A stretch of DNA of 64,000 nucleotides from Tubiluchus corallicola (GCA_030141605.1 JAQGDQ010000806.1:29563-93562), one strand, 5' to 3'; counted from the stretch's first letter, positions 10,635 to 22,164 are shown. Translations and numbers: made by a program. The notes: generated by a model not told the origin, from the letters alone.

Positions 10635-11317
10635 CTAAAGTATTCAAAACAAACATCAATGTATTTTTTTAATCAATTTTTAAAATGATAATATTAATGT
10701 TAAGTATCATTACACAAGCAAAAGCTAACAGATTACAAAACCTTATATCATTAAGTTCAACCAGAAAATGGTGAAGAAATAAAAATATGGTCACCAAGCA
10801 GAACAAAATGAACAACAAGTAGAAATATTTGCTGTTTTGTCTTTTGCAGTAATGCAAAGAGCAATATCTTCATTCCAACATCCAATCAAAAACAAGTTAT
10901 TCCAAGTATTTTACTTATAAAATGTTTGCCTTCAGTTACACTCTTAATTATAACATGATTACAACTTGCAACAAAATGCACTTGAACTAATTCCATTAAC
11001 TTTCAGTTCGTAAAATTTAGCTAAAACAATTGTTCCAGAAAAAATGATTTACAGAAAAACAATTTTACTTTCTTCAAAACAATTTTTATTAGTACATTCA
11101 AATCAGATTTTTGTATTGCATTATTCTAGCAGTTTGAGCATTAAGCAGTGACCACGATCAATAATTGGGTTTGTTCATTTAGCATTTTTTACACTCATTC
11201 AATGTTAAAAAACACTTATGTTTATCAATTTTTCAAGAAATCTTCATACTAATTTCTTTCACATATTAAAAAACTTGTTAAGAAATTTTTTGATACAGCT
11301 GTAATATATAATTGTAC

Positions 11318-11428
11318 CTTTGTCACATCTATCTCCTTCATAGCCAGCTTCGCAGGTACAAGTGTATTTATTCTCTAAGTTTTTGCATGTTCCATGGTTG
11401 CATGGATTTGATTGACATTCATTAATAT
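11318..11428 (-). CDS. EGF exon M8 (short type, tandem copy 2)
   Basis: A 111-bp phase 1-1 exon: DINEC, C-Q-S-N-P-C, C2-N-H-G-T-C3, [12 protein letters not shown] and GYEGDRC. It shares its donor context and 3' flank with M9 almost base for base. Confidence 0.93.
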
Positions 11429-12129
11429 CTGGAAAATTCAAAAAGCACATCAACGTAGTTTTTAAAATCAGTTTTCAAAATGATAATATTAATGGTGAAT
11501 CATAATCATAACACAAGCAAATGCTAACAGATTGCAAAAGCTTATAACGTTAAGCTCACTCAGAAAATTGTGAAATTAATAAAAATACGGTCTACAAACA
11601 GAAGAAAATGAAAAACAAGTAGGAAAAATTTGATTTTTTTGTGTTTTGCAGTAAAGCAAACAGTGATATTTTCATTACAATTTCTAATCAAGAACAAGAT
11701 ATTCCAAGTATTCTTCTTAAAAGTTTGCCTTCGCTTACTGTCTCATGATTACAACTTGCAAGAAAATGCATTTGAATTAATTCCATTAACCTTAATTTGC
11801 TAAAATTTAGCTAAATCTACGTTCCAGAAAAAATTTCGTATGATTTACAGAAAAACTTTTACCTGTTTTTAAAACAATTTTTATTACTACATTCAAATTG
11901 CACTGTTCAAAGCACAATTAGAGTGTCGCAACTATTTCTTGCAGTTTGAGTGTTAAGCAATGACCACGATGAATAATTGGGCTTGTTCATTTAGCATTTT
12001 TTACACTCATTCAATGCTAAAAAACACTCATGTTTATCAACTTTTGAGGAAATCTTCACACTAATTTCTTTCACATATTGAAAAACGTGTTAAGAATTTT
12101 TTTGATACAGCTGTAATATATTATTGTAC

Positions 12130-12240
12130 CTTTGTCACATCTATATCCTTCATAGCCAGGTTCGCAGGTACATGTGTACATATTCACTAAGTCTTTGCAT
12201 GTTCCGTGGTCACATGGATTTGATTGACATTCATTAATAT
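12130..12240 (-). CDS. EGF exon M7 (short type, tandem copy 1)
   Basis: A 111-bp phase 1-1 exon: DINEC, C-Q-S-N-P-C, C2-D-H-G-T-C3, [12 protein letters not shown] and GYEGYRC. First of the three tandem copies in transcription order. Confidence 0.93.
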
Positions 12241-15200
12241 CTAAAGTATTCAAAAAACACATCAACGTAGTTTTTAAAATCAGTTTTCAAAATGATAATA
12301 TTAATGTTGAATCATAATCATAACACAAGCAAATGCTAACAGATTGCAAAAGCTTATAACGTTAAGCTCACTCAAAAAATTGTGAAATTAATAAAAATCC
12401 GGTCTACAAACAGAAGAAAATGAAAAACAAGTAGGAGGAATTTGATGTTTTGTGTTTTGCAGTAATGCAAACAGTGATATTTTCAATCCAATTTCTAATC
12501 AAGAATAAGATATTCCAAGTGCTTTTCTTAAGTATTTGCTTTCAGTACTGAAGAAACCAGAAAATAACTTTCTTAGCATGGAGGTAACTGCCTGCCATTG
12601 TTTATGTGAAGCCTCAATATAACATTACATAAAAATATAAGCAAATGGTAGCTTCCCTATAAGATTCACCTATAGTGCATATATTCTACATGCTGTAAGA
12701 TGAATTCAAAAATATAAGACACTAGCAGCTATCTGCTTACTTCACTGCAGTAAATATTAATAACAGTAAATATTAATAATAGTAAATTTTTAATAATAAT
12801 TAAAAAAAGAAATAATAATAATAATAACAACAACAACAACAACAACAGACAGAAAGCTATTTGTACTATGTACAGAAATGAACTAACAATAATGCATCAA
12901 ATGAAATTATATTAGCAAAAATGCATTAGACTCTGTAATCTCACTAATTTGTAATTAATGCACCTACTAAGATATATAAATCATGGAATTTTTGATGGAG
13001 TTGGTTTCGACTTGCACTATATAAAGGGGTTTTGAGCAGATAATGTTCAATATTTTCAGTATGATAAACACATAAACAATTTTTACTGACATTAGTGTCT
13101 TTACTGACATTAGTGTCTATTACCAATAGTTTCTTTACAATCATGTCAATGTAGATGATTCTTATGTGGCAATTGGTTTTACCGATTACGTTTGGAGTAA
13201 AAAATTTTGGTTGATTAAAAAACCAAAGTATGTTTTTCTTTAGATATGGACATACTCTTCGATTGAGTACATTCAATATTGTTGTAAATTACTCCACATG
13301 GTAAAGGTTAAAGGAAAAATCATATTCATTACTTAACAAATTGACGTATATACCTCTATTTTGAACAGGCAACGATTCGTACAACAATAATGGTGATATT
13401 TTTTGTTAAATTTTCTCGATTCATTTTTAGCTTCAATTAATTCAATTATTTTCTCAATTAAAAACTGGTTTTTAGTACACTCGATCATCAAGCTATACTT
13501 AAGACATTCACTTAGTGTGACAATGAAACACTTTTGTCACATTCATTAAATCTTGTTTCAAACATGTGGACATGTGGGCAAGGTCAAAGCAGCTTCAATG
13601 ACCCGAACTCCGCATAATCGTGGATTGACATTGCACACTGGAGTGGAAATTGTGACTTACTCTTTAATTACTAAAATTTAAACAAAACAAAATCATACTA
13701 GAAATCACACAACGTGTTTTAAATTGTCAGAAAAAATGCAGACTTTTCACATAGAATCCAATATAACAATTAGTATTGCTTCCATCAATGATATCATAAC
13801 CAACACCACAGAAACGAGGAGATTTACTTTCAAGGTTATAGAATATACCATTTGAAAAACATTCAGCAACATAAAATTATAGAATTCAAATTAAACAATG
13901 ATGTAAATGTTGTTCTTGACGACGCATTTTTAACACTTTGATTAGCGTCATTCAAATAATTGTAAAAATATTATGTCTGCAACAAATCAGCCATCTGTGG
14001 CAAAACCTCATTTAAACGCTGTCCTGTCTAAGTACAGAGAGAAGTTAAAAGGGAAGTCACGTTGTAGAGTTTCAAGTTTAAACTATTGGCTTATTAAAGT
14101 ACATGTTTCTGTAACTATCTGCCCGCATTGAACTTTAATTATGACAATTAAATGTGCAGCTTAATTAACAAAAAATAATTTGTCTTAACGACTAAATTAA
14201 GGTAAATGTTAAACGGTAAAGTTAACTTAGTGCAACACGTTTATAACAGGAAACCTTCTCTCAAACATTTATGAATAAAAACTTAATTTCTTGCTGCTTT
14301 CACTTGAGTGATAAAATGTTACTCTAGATTTTCTAATAACTAAGATTAAAAAATGGATTTTACCTTTTCACAATAAAATTAACAAAATTTCTAGCATAAA
14401 TCTACTTTAACATAATACTATGTATAAAACACATTTCGTCAAATCTATCAAGTGGATGTGTGCATTTAAACTTGACATTTTTGCTCAAATTCTCTTAATT
14501 AAATACAAACTGAAAAATTCAAGCTTATTTAATATTAAACACAGAATAGTTTTTCTTGTCATCATTTAAACCATTAATAATTAAAAACAGTTATGTCACC
14601 ACAACATATGATTTTCTTTTTGAATTTTGTAATTTGGGTTCATCACAAAACCAAAAGCTCTGCAAATTTCGAGCATAAAAAATATACTATTTCAATGCTT
14701 GTTTGCTATGATGAAATATATTTGTATATTAGAACATTTTTGCCTAATTTCACATTTCTAACATCTAAACGTGAAGTAGATTCTAAACTAGACAGAACAT
14801 TAGCCTGCATAGAAACAGCAATTCCCCCAAAATCAACTATTCAGACTGGTTGTGTTTGAGCAGATAAAGTTTAATGCAATTTTACTAAAAGCATATTAAA
14901 ACAGAGCAGACCTGTAGGACGGGAGACCACAAACAAACGTGCTTTAAAATTCAACTACAGTGTTTTCTGTTATACAAAAAAACATTCTGTTTTCTGTTAT
15001 TTTGCACGTTTTAGTCGTCGGATAATGCCAAACAAAATTCTGTCGTTAATTACGACAGCATTGTGTTTGGCGTAGAATCAACTGTAACACTGCGTTGCAT
15101 AACGTTATTCTCAAATTCAAGGTGGCAGGAAGGATGTGGTGACCAAGAAAGCCGTTGCCGGTACTGCTGTTTCTGTTTTCATTTTATCTCGTTGCGTGAG

Positions 15201-15516
15201 CAAGACTAAACAAAATGTTTCAGGGAAAAAATGCAACATCGGGGCTCGATCTCATTAGGACGGAAGCCATGAAATTTAGCAAAGTTAGTTTCAGAAATTT
15301 AAGTTACAGATTAATTAATTAATTAAGTTACTCCTTTAATTAAGAAAAAACTTCTTTCTATTTTGATATTGATCTTGAAACATGGGTGTTTGGCAGACAT
15401 TTGTAAATACCTAAAATTTTCAGCATTTCAGAAAAAATATCAGCAAAGCATATTTTAAATTTGCCTCTCAAATGTTAACATAAACCATAACATTAGCTTC
15501 GAAAAAGTTTATGTAC
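12241..15516. other. Long intron, no gene recognised
   Basis: A 3.3-kb intron between M6 and M7. The left 300 bp is still the tandem-array intron. There is an AAT/AAC microsatellite at about 12808-12848 and two copies of a 19-bp phrase (TTTACTGACATTAGTGTC) at about 13081-13118. I found no EGF exon, transposon end or conserved frame in the rest. Confidence 0.55.
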
Positions 15517-15630
15517 CTGTTTCACAATAATCTCCAGTGTATCCTTGAGCACAAAAACACATATAATTGCCCATTCCCTTTATACAGGTGGCTCCATTTT
15601 TGCAAGCGTGATTAAGGCAAGGGTCAACAG
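15517..15630 (-). CDS. EGF exon M6 (long type, divergent)
   Basis: A 114-bp phase 1-1 exon. Split codon G|CT gives alanine, so the start is A-V-D-P-C with no calcium consensus. C-L-N-H-A-C lacks the O-glucose serine, while C2-K-N-G-A-T-C3 fits the O-fucose motif. C-I-K breaks the hydroxylation signature. C5-A-Q-G-Y-T-G-D-Y-C6 fits the O-GlcNAc pattern. All six cysteines are present. It is the most divergent intact module. Confidence 0.88.
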
Positions 15631-16310
15631 CTATAAAAACAATTAAAATCGTCATTCAGTGAATAATAAAATAATAATTTAGTTAGTTGCTGGTGGTCCA
15701 GCATAACGTTACGAACACAGGGAAGATTTTTGGTCGGGTGTCATCATATCATTTTGGGAAAATTTTGCAGACAGACGGGCAAATGGATAGACGGTTTAGC
15801 AAATGAATATAAGATTTATACTGCAGCAGACAATGACATTGACATAAATTCAGACGTTTTATTTGAATTAACCTAAAGCCTATTCATGTTAATACCTAAA
15901 AACACAACATAATCATGATTCTTAGGTTATGGTAAATTAGTCAATAAGTGAAAAAAAATCGAAATTTTTGTTTATTCTCTTATTTGTCCATAGTTAAGAG
16001 CATTGCAGTAATATGTACTTTCATTAGTATAACTTCTTGAGTTTTTTTCGTACCGGTGACATAGTATTTGCATTTTCCACTGCTGACCGACATCTTTGCA
16101 AAAAAGCAACACGTTTAACCAAAAATTGTTTGAACACTCAACAAATATGAAAAATTTTAGAAAATTAATTACACGAATTTTTACACATTTAGACTATTTT
16201 AGCCTTAGTTTCCAAAGAGGGAAAAACTATGTTCCATTGGTAGCAATTGTTGCTCAATAGTTTTCTATCCAGAGCATCTGCTATCTTAGCTAATTCCTAT
16301 ATATATATGT

Positions 16311-16312
<2 letters not shown>

Positions 16313-16363
<51 letters not shown>

Positions 16364-16402
16364 CGTGTGTGTGTGTGTGCATGTGTGTGTGTGTGTGTGT
16401 GC

Positions 16403-16445
<43 letters not shown>

Positions 16446-16446
16446 C
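16313..16446. repeat. Compound (TA)n-(TG)n-(TA)n microsatellite
   Basis: A TA tract, a TG tract with occasional C, then a second TA tract, inside the M5-M6 intron. The tract can form alternating purine-pyrimidine (Z-DNA-prone) structure. Long open frames across it are artefacts of the dinucleotide repeat. The rest of the intron (15631-17179) shows nothing recognised. Confidence 0.95.
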
Positions 16447-17179
16447 ATGGCTGTGTGTATGTGGCTACGAGAATGTAACATTAAGAAAATGCCTAAATTA
16501 GTCCAGCCATGTAAAAAATGTAAATCAACAGCAAATGAACCAGTATTTAGAGTTCAGATAAATTACTCAAGGACATTGCATCTTCAGATCTAAAATTAAT
16601 TGTGGGTTTTTCTCTACTACACGGACAATCCCCTGAAAGTTCAAGTACATTGTACACATGCCTTTCAGAAGTGTCACCAGATGCTCAAAACTATTTTGAT
16701 GTTGCAGTACCAACAATGAGCACTTTTAACTTGCCAAATGCTTGAATAGATATTTCACCACCAGTCACAAATTTACTAGTCCTCAGCATATGGCCCACGG
16801 GTTTACTTTAGTACATAGTTCAACTGGTTGCACGCAGAGGATTCACATCTTTTCCACCAGGAGGCCTTCGCATCTTTTTTGATGATGTACCAACAATAAA
16901 CACTTTTCTGCTGAAATTACTCACAATTTCCAGCTGAGTGCTTGCATGAAATATTTCCCTCTTGATCATCAGTTAACTGCGATGTAAATGTTCATGAGTG
17001 AGAGAAAAATAGTCATATTCATTCTCCCACCTCATCTTTTCTGTAGGGTTTACCATGGAAACAATTTGATTAATGATTGAACTTTTGAAATCTTGCAGCG
17101 TTCGGTAAAGCATTATTGATGTTGTTTGTTTGCACATTTATAAACTACAAACTCAGCATAATATGATTGCACACATCAC

Positions 17180-17293
17180 CTTCATCACAGTGAACTCCAG
17201 TAAATGCATGATGACAAGTACATGTGTATCCATTAATTCCGTTGTGACATGTACCTCCATTCTTACAAGGATTAGATAAGCACTCATTAATAT
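17180..17293 (-). CDS. EGF exon M5 (long type, fully equipped)
   Basis: A 114-bp phase 1-1 exon: DINEC calcium start, C-L-S-N-P-C O-glucose site, C2-K-N-G-G-T-C3 O-fucose site and [12 protein letters not shown] hydroxylation signature. The loop before C6 reads H-A-F-T-G, with alanine where glycine is usual. The donor is GTGATG. Confidence 0.9.
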
Positions 17294-17658
17294 CTGAAAA
17301 AAAGATAATTATGCCATCTGAAAACATTGTAAAATAATGAAAATATGATTCTGATGATAAGCAATGTGTCTCAAATAATTCTTATTATACAGACACTAAT
17401 TTTGAGGTTTTGCCAAAGAATTGCACATTTTATTATTATAGTTGTTATTAGTATTATTATTAATAACATAGCAGCATTAGTATTTAAATTTTTATCATGT
17501 AATTGCGTTATTTAAAATATAGAGCATACCTTTTTGTGACTTTAAATATCTGTACTTCAAAGAACAATTTTATGTGGATTTCACAGAACAGTATTACTAT
17601 TGTTCAGTAATAAAGTAACAATTACTAGTAGACTTAAGTAGTAATAACGCTATTACTA

Positions 17659-17715
<57 letters not shown>

Positions 17716-17735
17716 GTTGTTGTTGTTGTTGCTGC
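17659..17735. repeat. (TTA)n and (TTG)n microsatellite
   Basis: About 18 TTA/ATT units followed by TTG units, within the M4-M5 intron (17294-18483). Nothing else is recognised in that intron apart from the 70-bp direct-repeat copy at its high-coordinate end. Confidence 0.9.
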
Positions 17736-18410
17736 TGTTTTTTGCCTTCATTACCAGACATTAGGAGCCATTATACAGACAAGCAGCTATGTTACATATA
17801 ATACTTAATACTTATTACTTACGACTAACTGGGGTGAATAAAGACAATTTTTACGTTTAAGCTGCCATAGTGTTTCTGTGAGTTTGCTCTACCAAGCTGT
17901 GTTTGGTATTCATATGTGTACATACACAGTTTGTTTCTTGAAGGCTAATTTTTTGTTGTCTAAGAACGACTGTCCCTGTTAAGCCTGCATTCTTTGAGGA
18001 TTAGAGATAGCTTTATTTTATGTTCTTCTACCCGTCCTGCATTTCGTGAGGTGAAAGTGGACACAACTTGTGGACACAGAAAACGTGTTTTGAAATCAGT
18101 TGCCTTGCTATGTAGGATAAATTAGCAACCCCAACATTTTAAGTTGGGCTGTTGCTCCCAAAATTTGTACATTTTATTTTATCGTTCTGCTGATGTTTGT
18201 GCAAAAATTAATAAAAATAGAGAACAACTCAAAAGTGAAAAAAGTAGTTAAGTACTAAAGATAAGTCACTCAACTGCTACAAAATGACCACACCCTGTTC
18301 TCTAAATAGGTCAGTGCAATAAAAATGCAGCTACCATTGTTGATTGTGTTATTAGTATGGTTACAAATATTTACAAATATTTTTAATCACAATTTAACTA
18401 AACTAACATT

Positions 18411-18480
18411 GAGTTAGAAGGCTCTGTAGGCAAACTGAAGCATTGAGTAGAAGAGGCAAAAAACAACAAAATTAACAGTT
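18411..18480. repeat. 70-bp perfect direct repeat, copy A
   Basis: Bases 18411-18480 are identical to 19661-19730 over 70 bp by eye (starts GAGTTAGAAGGCTCTG, ends AAATTAACAGTT). Copy A directly abuts the truncated 3' side of EGF exon M4. Copy B abuts an orphan exon 3' end. Confidence 0.9.
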
Positions 18481-18483
18481 CTT

Positions 18484-18584
18484 GCGTCCAGTATATCCCG
18501 CAACGCAGTCACAAGTGAAACTGTTGACTCTATTCGTACATGTGCCTCCATTTTTACACGGATTAGAGGCGCAGTTGTCAATGA
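18484..18584 (-). pseudogene. EGF exon M4, 3' end lost (disrupted)
   Basis: The acceptor and most of the exon are intact: split codon G|TC gives V-I-D-N-C, then C-A-S-N-P-C, C2-K-N-G-G-T-C3, F-T-C-D-C and G-Y-T-G. After that the sequence diverges at the 70-bp repeat, the sixth cysteine is displaced and a TAA follows in frame. The usual donor is absent. Inclusion would end the protein, but as a phase 1-1 exon it can be skipped without frameshift. An exon 3' end of the expected type sits displaced at 19639. Confidence 0.8.
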
Positions 18585-18618
18585 CTGAAAAAATTATGAA
18601 TGATTAATATTTGCCTTT

Positions 18619-18947
18619 AATGCTGAAGATACCACAGAATGACCCCATTCAATTCAATTTCATTCATTCGTTGCCATTCATTCAATTTCCCACCATTGAT
18701 TCATTGATTATGTAAAGCATGAAAACTAACAATACATTATGGGTTAATATATATACATACACACACACACATATATATATAATTATATAATTATATATAT
18801 ATATATGTGTGTGTATGTATGTATATTAACCCCTTAATTTATTGTTAGTTTTCATGCTTTACATAATCAATGGTGGGAAATTGAATGAATGACACTGAAT
18901 GAATGAAAATGAATCGAATGAAATCATTCTGGGATATCTTCAGAATT
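18619..18947. repeat. Fold-back inverted repeat (MITE-like)
   Basis: A left arm from 18619 and a right arm ending at 18947 are reverse complements with small differences, for example CTGAAGATA...CAGAATGA at one end and TCATTCTGGGATATCTTCAG at the other. They share the phrase TTATGTAAAGCATGAAAAC. The arms meet at a TA/CA dinucleotide centre (about 18752-18825). The whole can fold into one long hairpin. No clear target duplication was identified. Confidence 0.85.
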
Positions 18948-19638
18948 AAAAAATATATATATATATATAGAGAGAGATAGAGAGAGTCATTTTCAAAAAT
19001 TAGTGTTTAGTATAATGAAGTTGCTAGAAATTATGGGAAAATCTAAGAGATTTATGCTAATTGCACAATCTGCTGCAACTTTGTCGCTTTAGTTTATTTC
19101 ATTTGGCATGACAAATTGATACATAAATATGATGAAACACAAAATACCATATCGAAAGAAAACAAACCTGTAAACAATAAAGTCGTTTAGTAAATTACTG
19201 CGGTTGTCCAGAAAGACAATGTGAAAAGGTCAAATAAAGGAGGATGAAAAGTAAAAGGATATGAAGATGTAACGTAAAATTGAGAAAAACAAAATAAAAC
19301 AGCATAATATTCGCAACAGCTTATCATTGAAAATTAACCATTTTTGTTCTACAAAAACAACTAAATTAGCGGAGAAAACTTCAAGTCTATCTACCAAGAA
19401 ATGACAGAATGGCCGACTGTTCTGCAACAAAAAGGCATTTATCATTGGATCTTGCATTGGATGGTTACAGATGTTTACTAAACTAACATTGAATTAAATA
19501 AGCAAATTAATTTGTGCATTGAGTAGCTAATGCAAAAATGCAACAAAAATCAATAGTAACATTGAATTTTATTTTACTTACTTGTAATTATTGTTTTACA
19601 CTATTTTAATACAGATCAAACAATATGGAAATGTATAC

Positions 19639-19660
19639 CTTGACCGCAGTTTATCCGTCT
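19639..19660 (-). pseudogene. Orphan EGF exon 3' end
   Basis: The bases code N-C-G-Q ending in CAAG|GTATAC, the same 3' end and donor context as exon M3 (19789). The exon body is replaced by copy B of the 70-bp repeat. It lies upstream of M4 in transcription order, so it cannot serve as M4's missing end by normal splicing. Confidence 0.7.
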
Positions 19661-19730
19661 GAGTTAGAAGGCTCTGTAGGCAAACTGAAGCATTGAGTAG
19701 AAGAGGCAAAAAACAACAAAATTAACAGTT
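19661..19730. repeat. 70-bp perfect direct repeat, copy B
   Basis: Second copy of the block at 18411-18480. Complete identity implies a recent event compared with the diverged intron flanks around it. Confidence 0.9.
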
Positions 19731-19788
19731 TTTACTTAATTACTGGAATTTACTCTTATTACAGAAGTGCATATTACACAATGTATAC

Positions 19789-19902
19789 CTTGATCACACT
19801 TTTGTCCAGTATATCCTTGAACGCAGTCACAAGTGTATGTGTTGATTCCATCTCTGCACGTGCCTCCGTTTCGACAGGGATTAGGCAAGCAGTTGTTAAT
19901 GA
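19789..19902 (-). CDS. EGF exon M3 (long type)
   Basis: A 114-bp phase 1-1 exon: V-I-N-N-C start without calcium consensus, C-L-P-N-P-C without O-glucose serine, C2-R-N-G-G-T-C3 O-fucose site, [12 protein letters not shown] hydroxylation signature and C5-V-Q-G-Y-T-G-Q-K-C6 O-GlcNAc pattern. The donor is GTATAC. Confidence 0.92.
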
Positions 19903-20178
19903 CTGAAAAATTATGAATAACTGGTTTACTTCCTGTGTTCACAAGTGAATTTACACATAAACCACACTGCTGATCTGTGCATTCTCAAAAACCCAAATTT
20001 TAATGGCTAAGCAGTCTGCTCAGCCGGTTCGTTTAGCAGTATTTGCTCTCATTCAGTATAAAAAAACATGTTTTTTTTTCAATATTTCAGGAGAATCCTC
20101 GTACATTTGTTCGAATTTGTTTCAGTCTCGTATTAAAAAACTCGTGTTAAGAAATCCTTTCATAATATAAAATTTCAC

Positions 20179-20289
20179 CTTGGTCACAATTATCTCCTCC
20201 ATAATCAGGATCGCAGGTACAAGAGTACATATTCTCTAAGTTTTTGCATAAACCATTGACACATGGACTGGACTGACATTCATCAATAT
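20179..20289 (-). CDS. EGF exon M2 (short type)
   Basis: A 111-bp phase 1-1 exon: DIDEC, C-Q-S-S-P-C (O-glucose pattern kept), C2-V-N-G-L-C3, C-K-N-L-E-N-M-Y-S-C-T-C hydroxylation signature. The late loop D-Y-G-G-D-N-C is unusual where G-Y-E-G is normal. The donor is GTGAAATT. Confidence 0.9.
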
Positions 20290-20414
20290 CTAAAACATTG
20301 AAAACAAATGTTAATGCAATGATTATAAAATAGTTTTCAGGGTAAAAGAAAATTCATAACTGAATATAAACATTGGAATACGAGTAAAATCTTTAATGAT
20401 GATGATGATGATGA

Positions 20415-21045
20415 TAATTAGCAAAGGCCCGGAAAAAATTTTGCTTATAATTACACTTATAATCAATAATACGCGAACATCCTACTTAGTCTTCATTTAT
20501 AACGCAAACCAGTAGCAGGTTTTACTGAATTAAAGCTATAAGGTCATAAGCAGAGTATAATAGCTTTACGTCAGCAGTTTTCCTGGTGAAATTGCCTAAA
20601 ATGGAACCTCCAATAGCCTGGTTCCTCCACTTTCTAAAGAGCTATGTATCTCCTTTCGAGCGTCCCACCAGGCGCCGCTGGAATGATTTTATACAGGCTG
20701 TTTGGTCAAAATTTCGAAAGAAAATCGGGAGTTGGGTCCGGGAAAACATAGTGATGCCATGGGCCTCCCACGAATTCCAAATATGCCTACTACACCCACT
20801 CCTGAATGGTTATGCAACAATTATCAGCACCACCACTGGCATATTCCCCACCTCCAAAAATAAGAGGTAAAAGTTTTGCAAAAAAAGGCTAGAAAATGGC
20901 CATTTTTTGAGGTTTTTTGCACCCCGTTCATCGCCGTGAGTCCGATTCGAAAAATAATCCCCCAGTGGCATGATGCTAGATCGTGATCTTTCATTTGCTA
21001 TATAGATCGCAGCAAATAGGGCCATCATCATTGGACCTGCAGGAA
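20415..21045 (-). mobile_element. Helitron-family copy, minus orientation, truncated
   Basis: Reverse-complement homology to 59690-60440 is clear. Shared phrases include GGTTATTTTTCGAAT-like and GGCCATTTT blocks, the GTCCGGGAAAA/GACCCAACTC region, GTCCCACCAGGCG and GATGTTCGCGTATTATTGATTA. It lacks the GT-rich minisatellite and recognisable termini. It lies in the M1-M2 intron. Confidence 0.75.
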
Positions 21046-21494
21046 ATGATAGTCAATGTGCCATATAAATGAATGTACGCAAGTACTTGTAAATATTTTA
21101 TTATCAAATTTTATTCCTAGTAAAGTGATTTTTGTAATTATTTACTAATACCAGTATCTTTAAATCAGTATTTTTAAACTTCAGCGTATACAACACAGCC
21201 ACATCGCATGAAAAATGTTTCTAAAATGTGTTAAGGAATGGTGAACAATTGGTAGGCAGTATGTCAGATTTGTGCTTCTGGTAATTTTTTGACCATGATT
21301 TTCCACTTCCAGTGGTTAAAATTAAAATTGGCGCTTCAAATTTCTGAAATAAACTAACTGAAATGCAGCTAAATGTTATTACGAACAAACAAAATGGCGA
21401 ATTTACCGGCTAAGGGTCGCACATGCTCACCCGCGCCCAATAGCATGCTTGCACAAGCAGAGAGTCCTAACTGTACATAATAGTATTGTTTAAA

Positions 21495-21592
21495 CTGTGC
21501 AGTTTAACCCTGTATGTACTGGAGTGCAGTCACAAGTGTATGTGTTTATTTCATTTGTACATGTGCTTCCATTTTACACGGTTTAGGCCTGC
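21495..21592 (-). pseudogene. Dead long-type EGF exon
   Basis: The sense strand clearly derives from a long EGF exon (P-C-K-N-G-S-T-C, then N-T-Y-T-C-D-C and T-G-L-N-C-T). It has a 1-bp deletion in the A run after the second cysteine, which leads to an early stop. The donor GT is mutated to TT (CACAG|TTTAAAC), and the acceptor half is lost beyond about 21592. It cannot function as an exon. Confidence 0.85.
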
Positions 21593-21668
21593 TGTGGTGA
21601 GCGGCTGAGTTACTGGTTTATTTCGTGTGTTTACAAGGCAAGTTACTGAGAAGTTTCACTGCAGAACA

Positions 21669-21970
21669 GTGCATTTTCTAAAATTCATTTTTAATGGTAA
21701 AGCAGTGTGCTCAATCAATAACTGAGTTTGTTATGATAATAATAATAATAATAATAATAATAATCTTTATTTAAAGTCTGCTTTTGGGTCAACAATTAAC
21801 ATTAGCTCAAAGAGTGCACTTTCAAAAATACATTTTTTAATGGTAAAGCAGTGTGCTCAATCAATAACTGAGTTTGTTATGATAATAATAATAATAATAA
21901 TATTAATAATAATAATCTTTATTGAAAGTCTGCTTTTGGGTCAAAAAAAAACATTAGCTCAAAGAGCTAT
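21669..21970. repeat. Tandem duplication capturing intron flank and SINE tail
   Basis: Two units of about 145 bp start GTGCA(T/C)TTTC at 21669 and 21814. Each includes the GTAAAGCAGTGTGCTCAATC flank, an (ATA)n tract and the SINE end (AATCTTTATT...AGTCTGCTTTTGGGTC). The first unit stops inside the SINE at CTCAAAGAG, so the SINE inserted before the duplication. Confidence 0.85.
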
Positions 21971-22164
21971 TATTGCCGACTACAACTACATAACTACATA
22001 ACAGAGACTATTATTACCCCGCTTTTACCCTAAATGCCACGCGTCAGGCAGGGCAAAGCAGGTACGATTTTTTAAAGACTTAGGTATGACCCGGCCGCTG
22101 GTTCGAACTCACGACCTCCCAGATGGAAAGCAGACGCATTACCACTAAACTAAACCGTCTGGTA
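21883..22164 (-). mobile_element. tRNA-derived SINE
   Basis: On the minus strand the head reads ACCAGACGGTTTAGTTTAGTGG, containing a pol III box A (TAGTTTAGTGG, 22142-22152) and a box B (GTGAGTTCGAACC, 22100-22112), as in a tRNA. A unique body of about 180 bp follows, ending AATAAAGATTATTATT with an (ATT)n tail. The flanks join an EGF-gene intron sequence known from other copies (GTTTGTTCATTTAGCA); a short TTGTT duplication is possible. Confidence 0.85.

Larger units (their letters stand above)
10338..12545. repeat. Three-copy tandem array: EGF exon plus intron
   Basis: Units begin near 10338, 11131 and 11944. Each starts with the TTAAGCA(G/A)TGACCAC phrase and contains one short EGF exon (10524, 11318, 12130) about 186 bp in, followed by a shared intron with AATGATAATATTAATG. 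Unit length is about 800 bp. Exon and intron similarity is high throughout, so duplication was by unequal crossing-over of genomic DNA, not exon retroposition. The same flank phrase recurs diverged at about 20000 and 21690. Confidence 0.85.

Noticed and set aside
16247-16593. Frames of alternating Ile/Tyr and Val/Cys
   Set aside because: Translation of TA and TG dinucleotide repeats.
17525-17560. Possible deleted EGF exon (TACC...GTGAC followed closely by AATATCT)
   Set aside because: Only a dozen bases resemble donor and acceptor edges and no EGF codons remain; chance is as likely.
22081-22164. Functional tRNA gene
   Set aside because: A and B boxes are present but the stems are imperfect and the sequence continues into a SINE body with an ATT tail.
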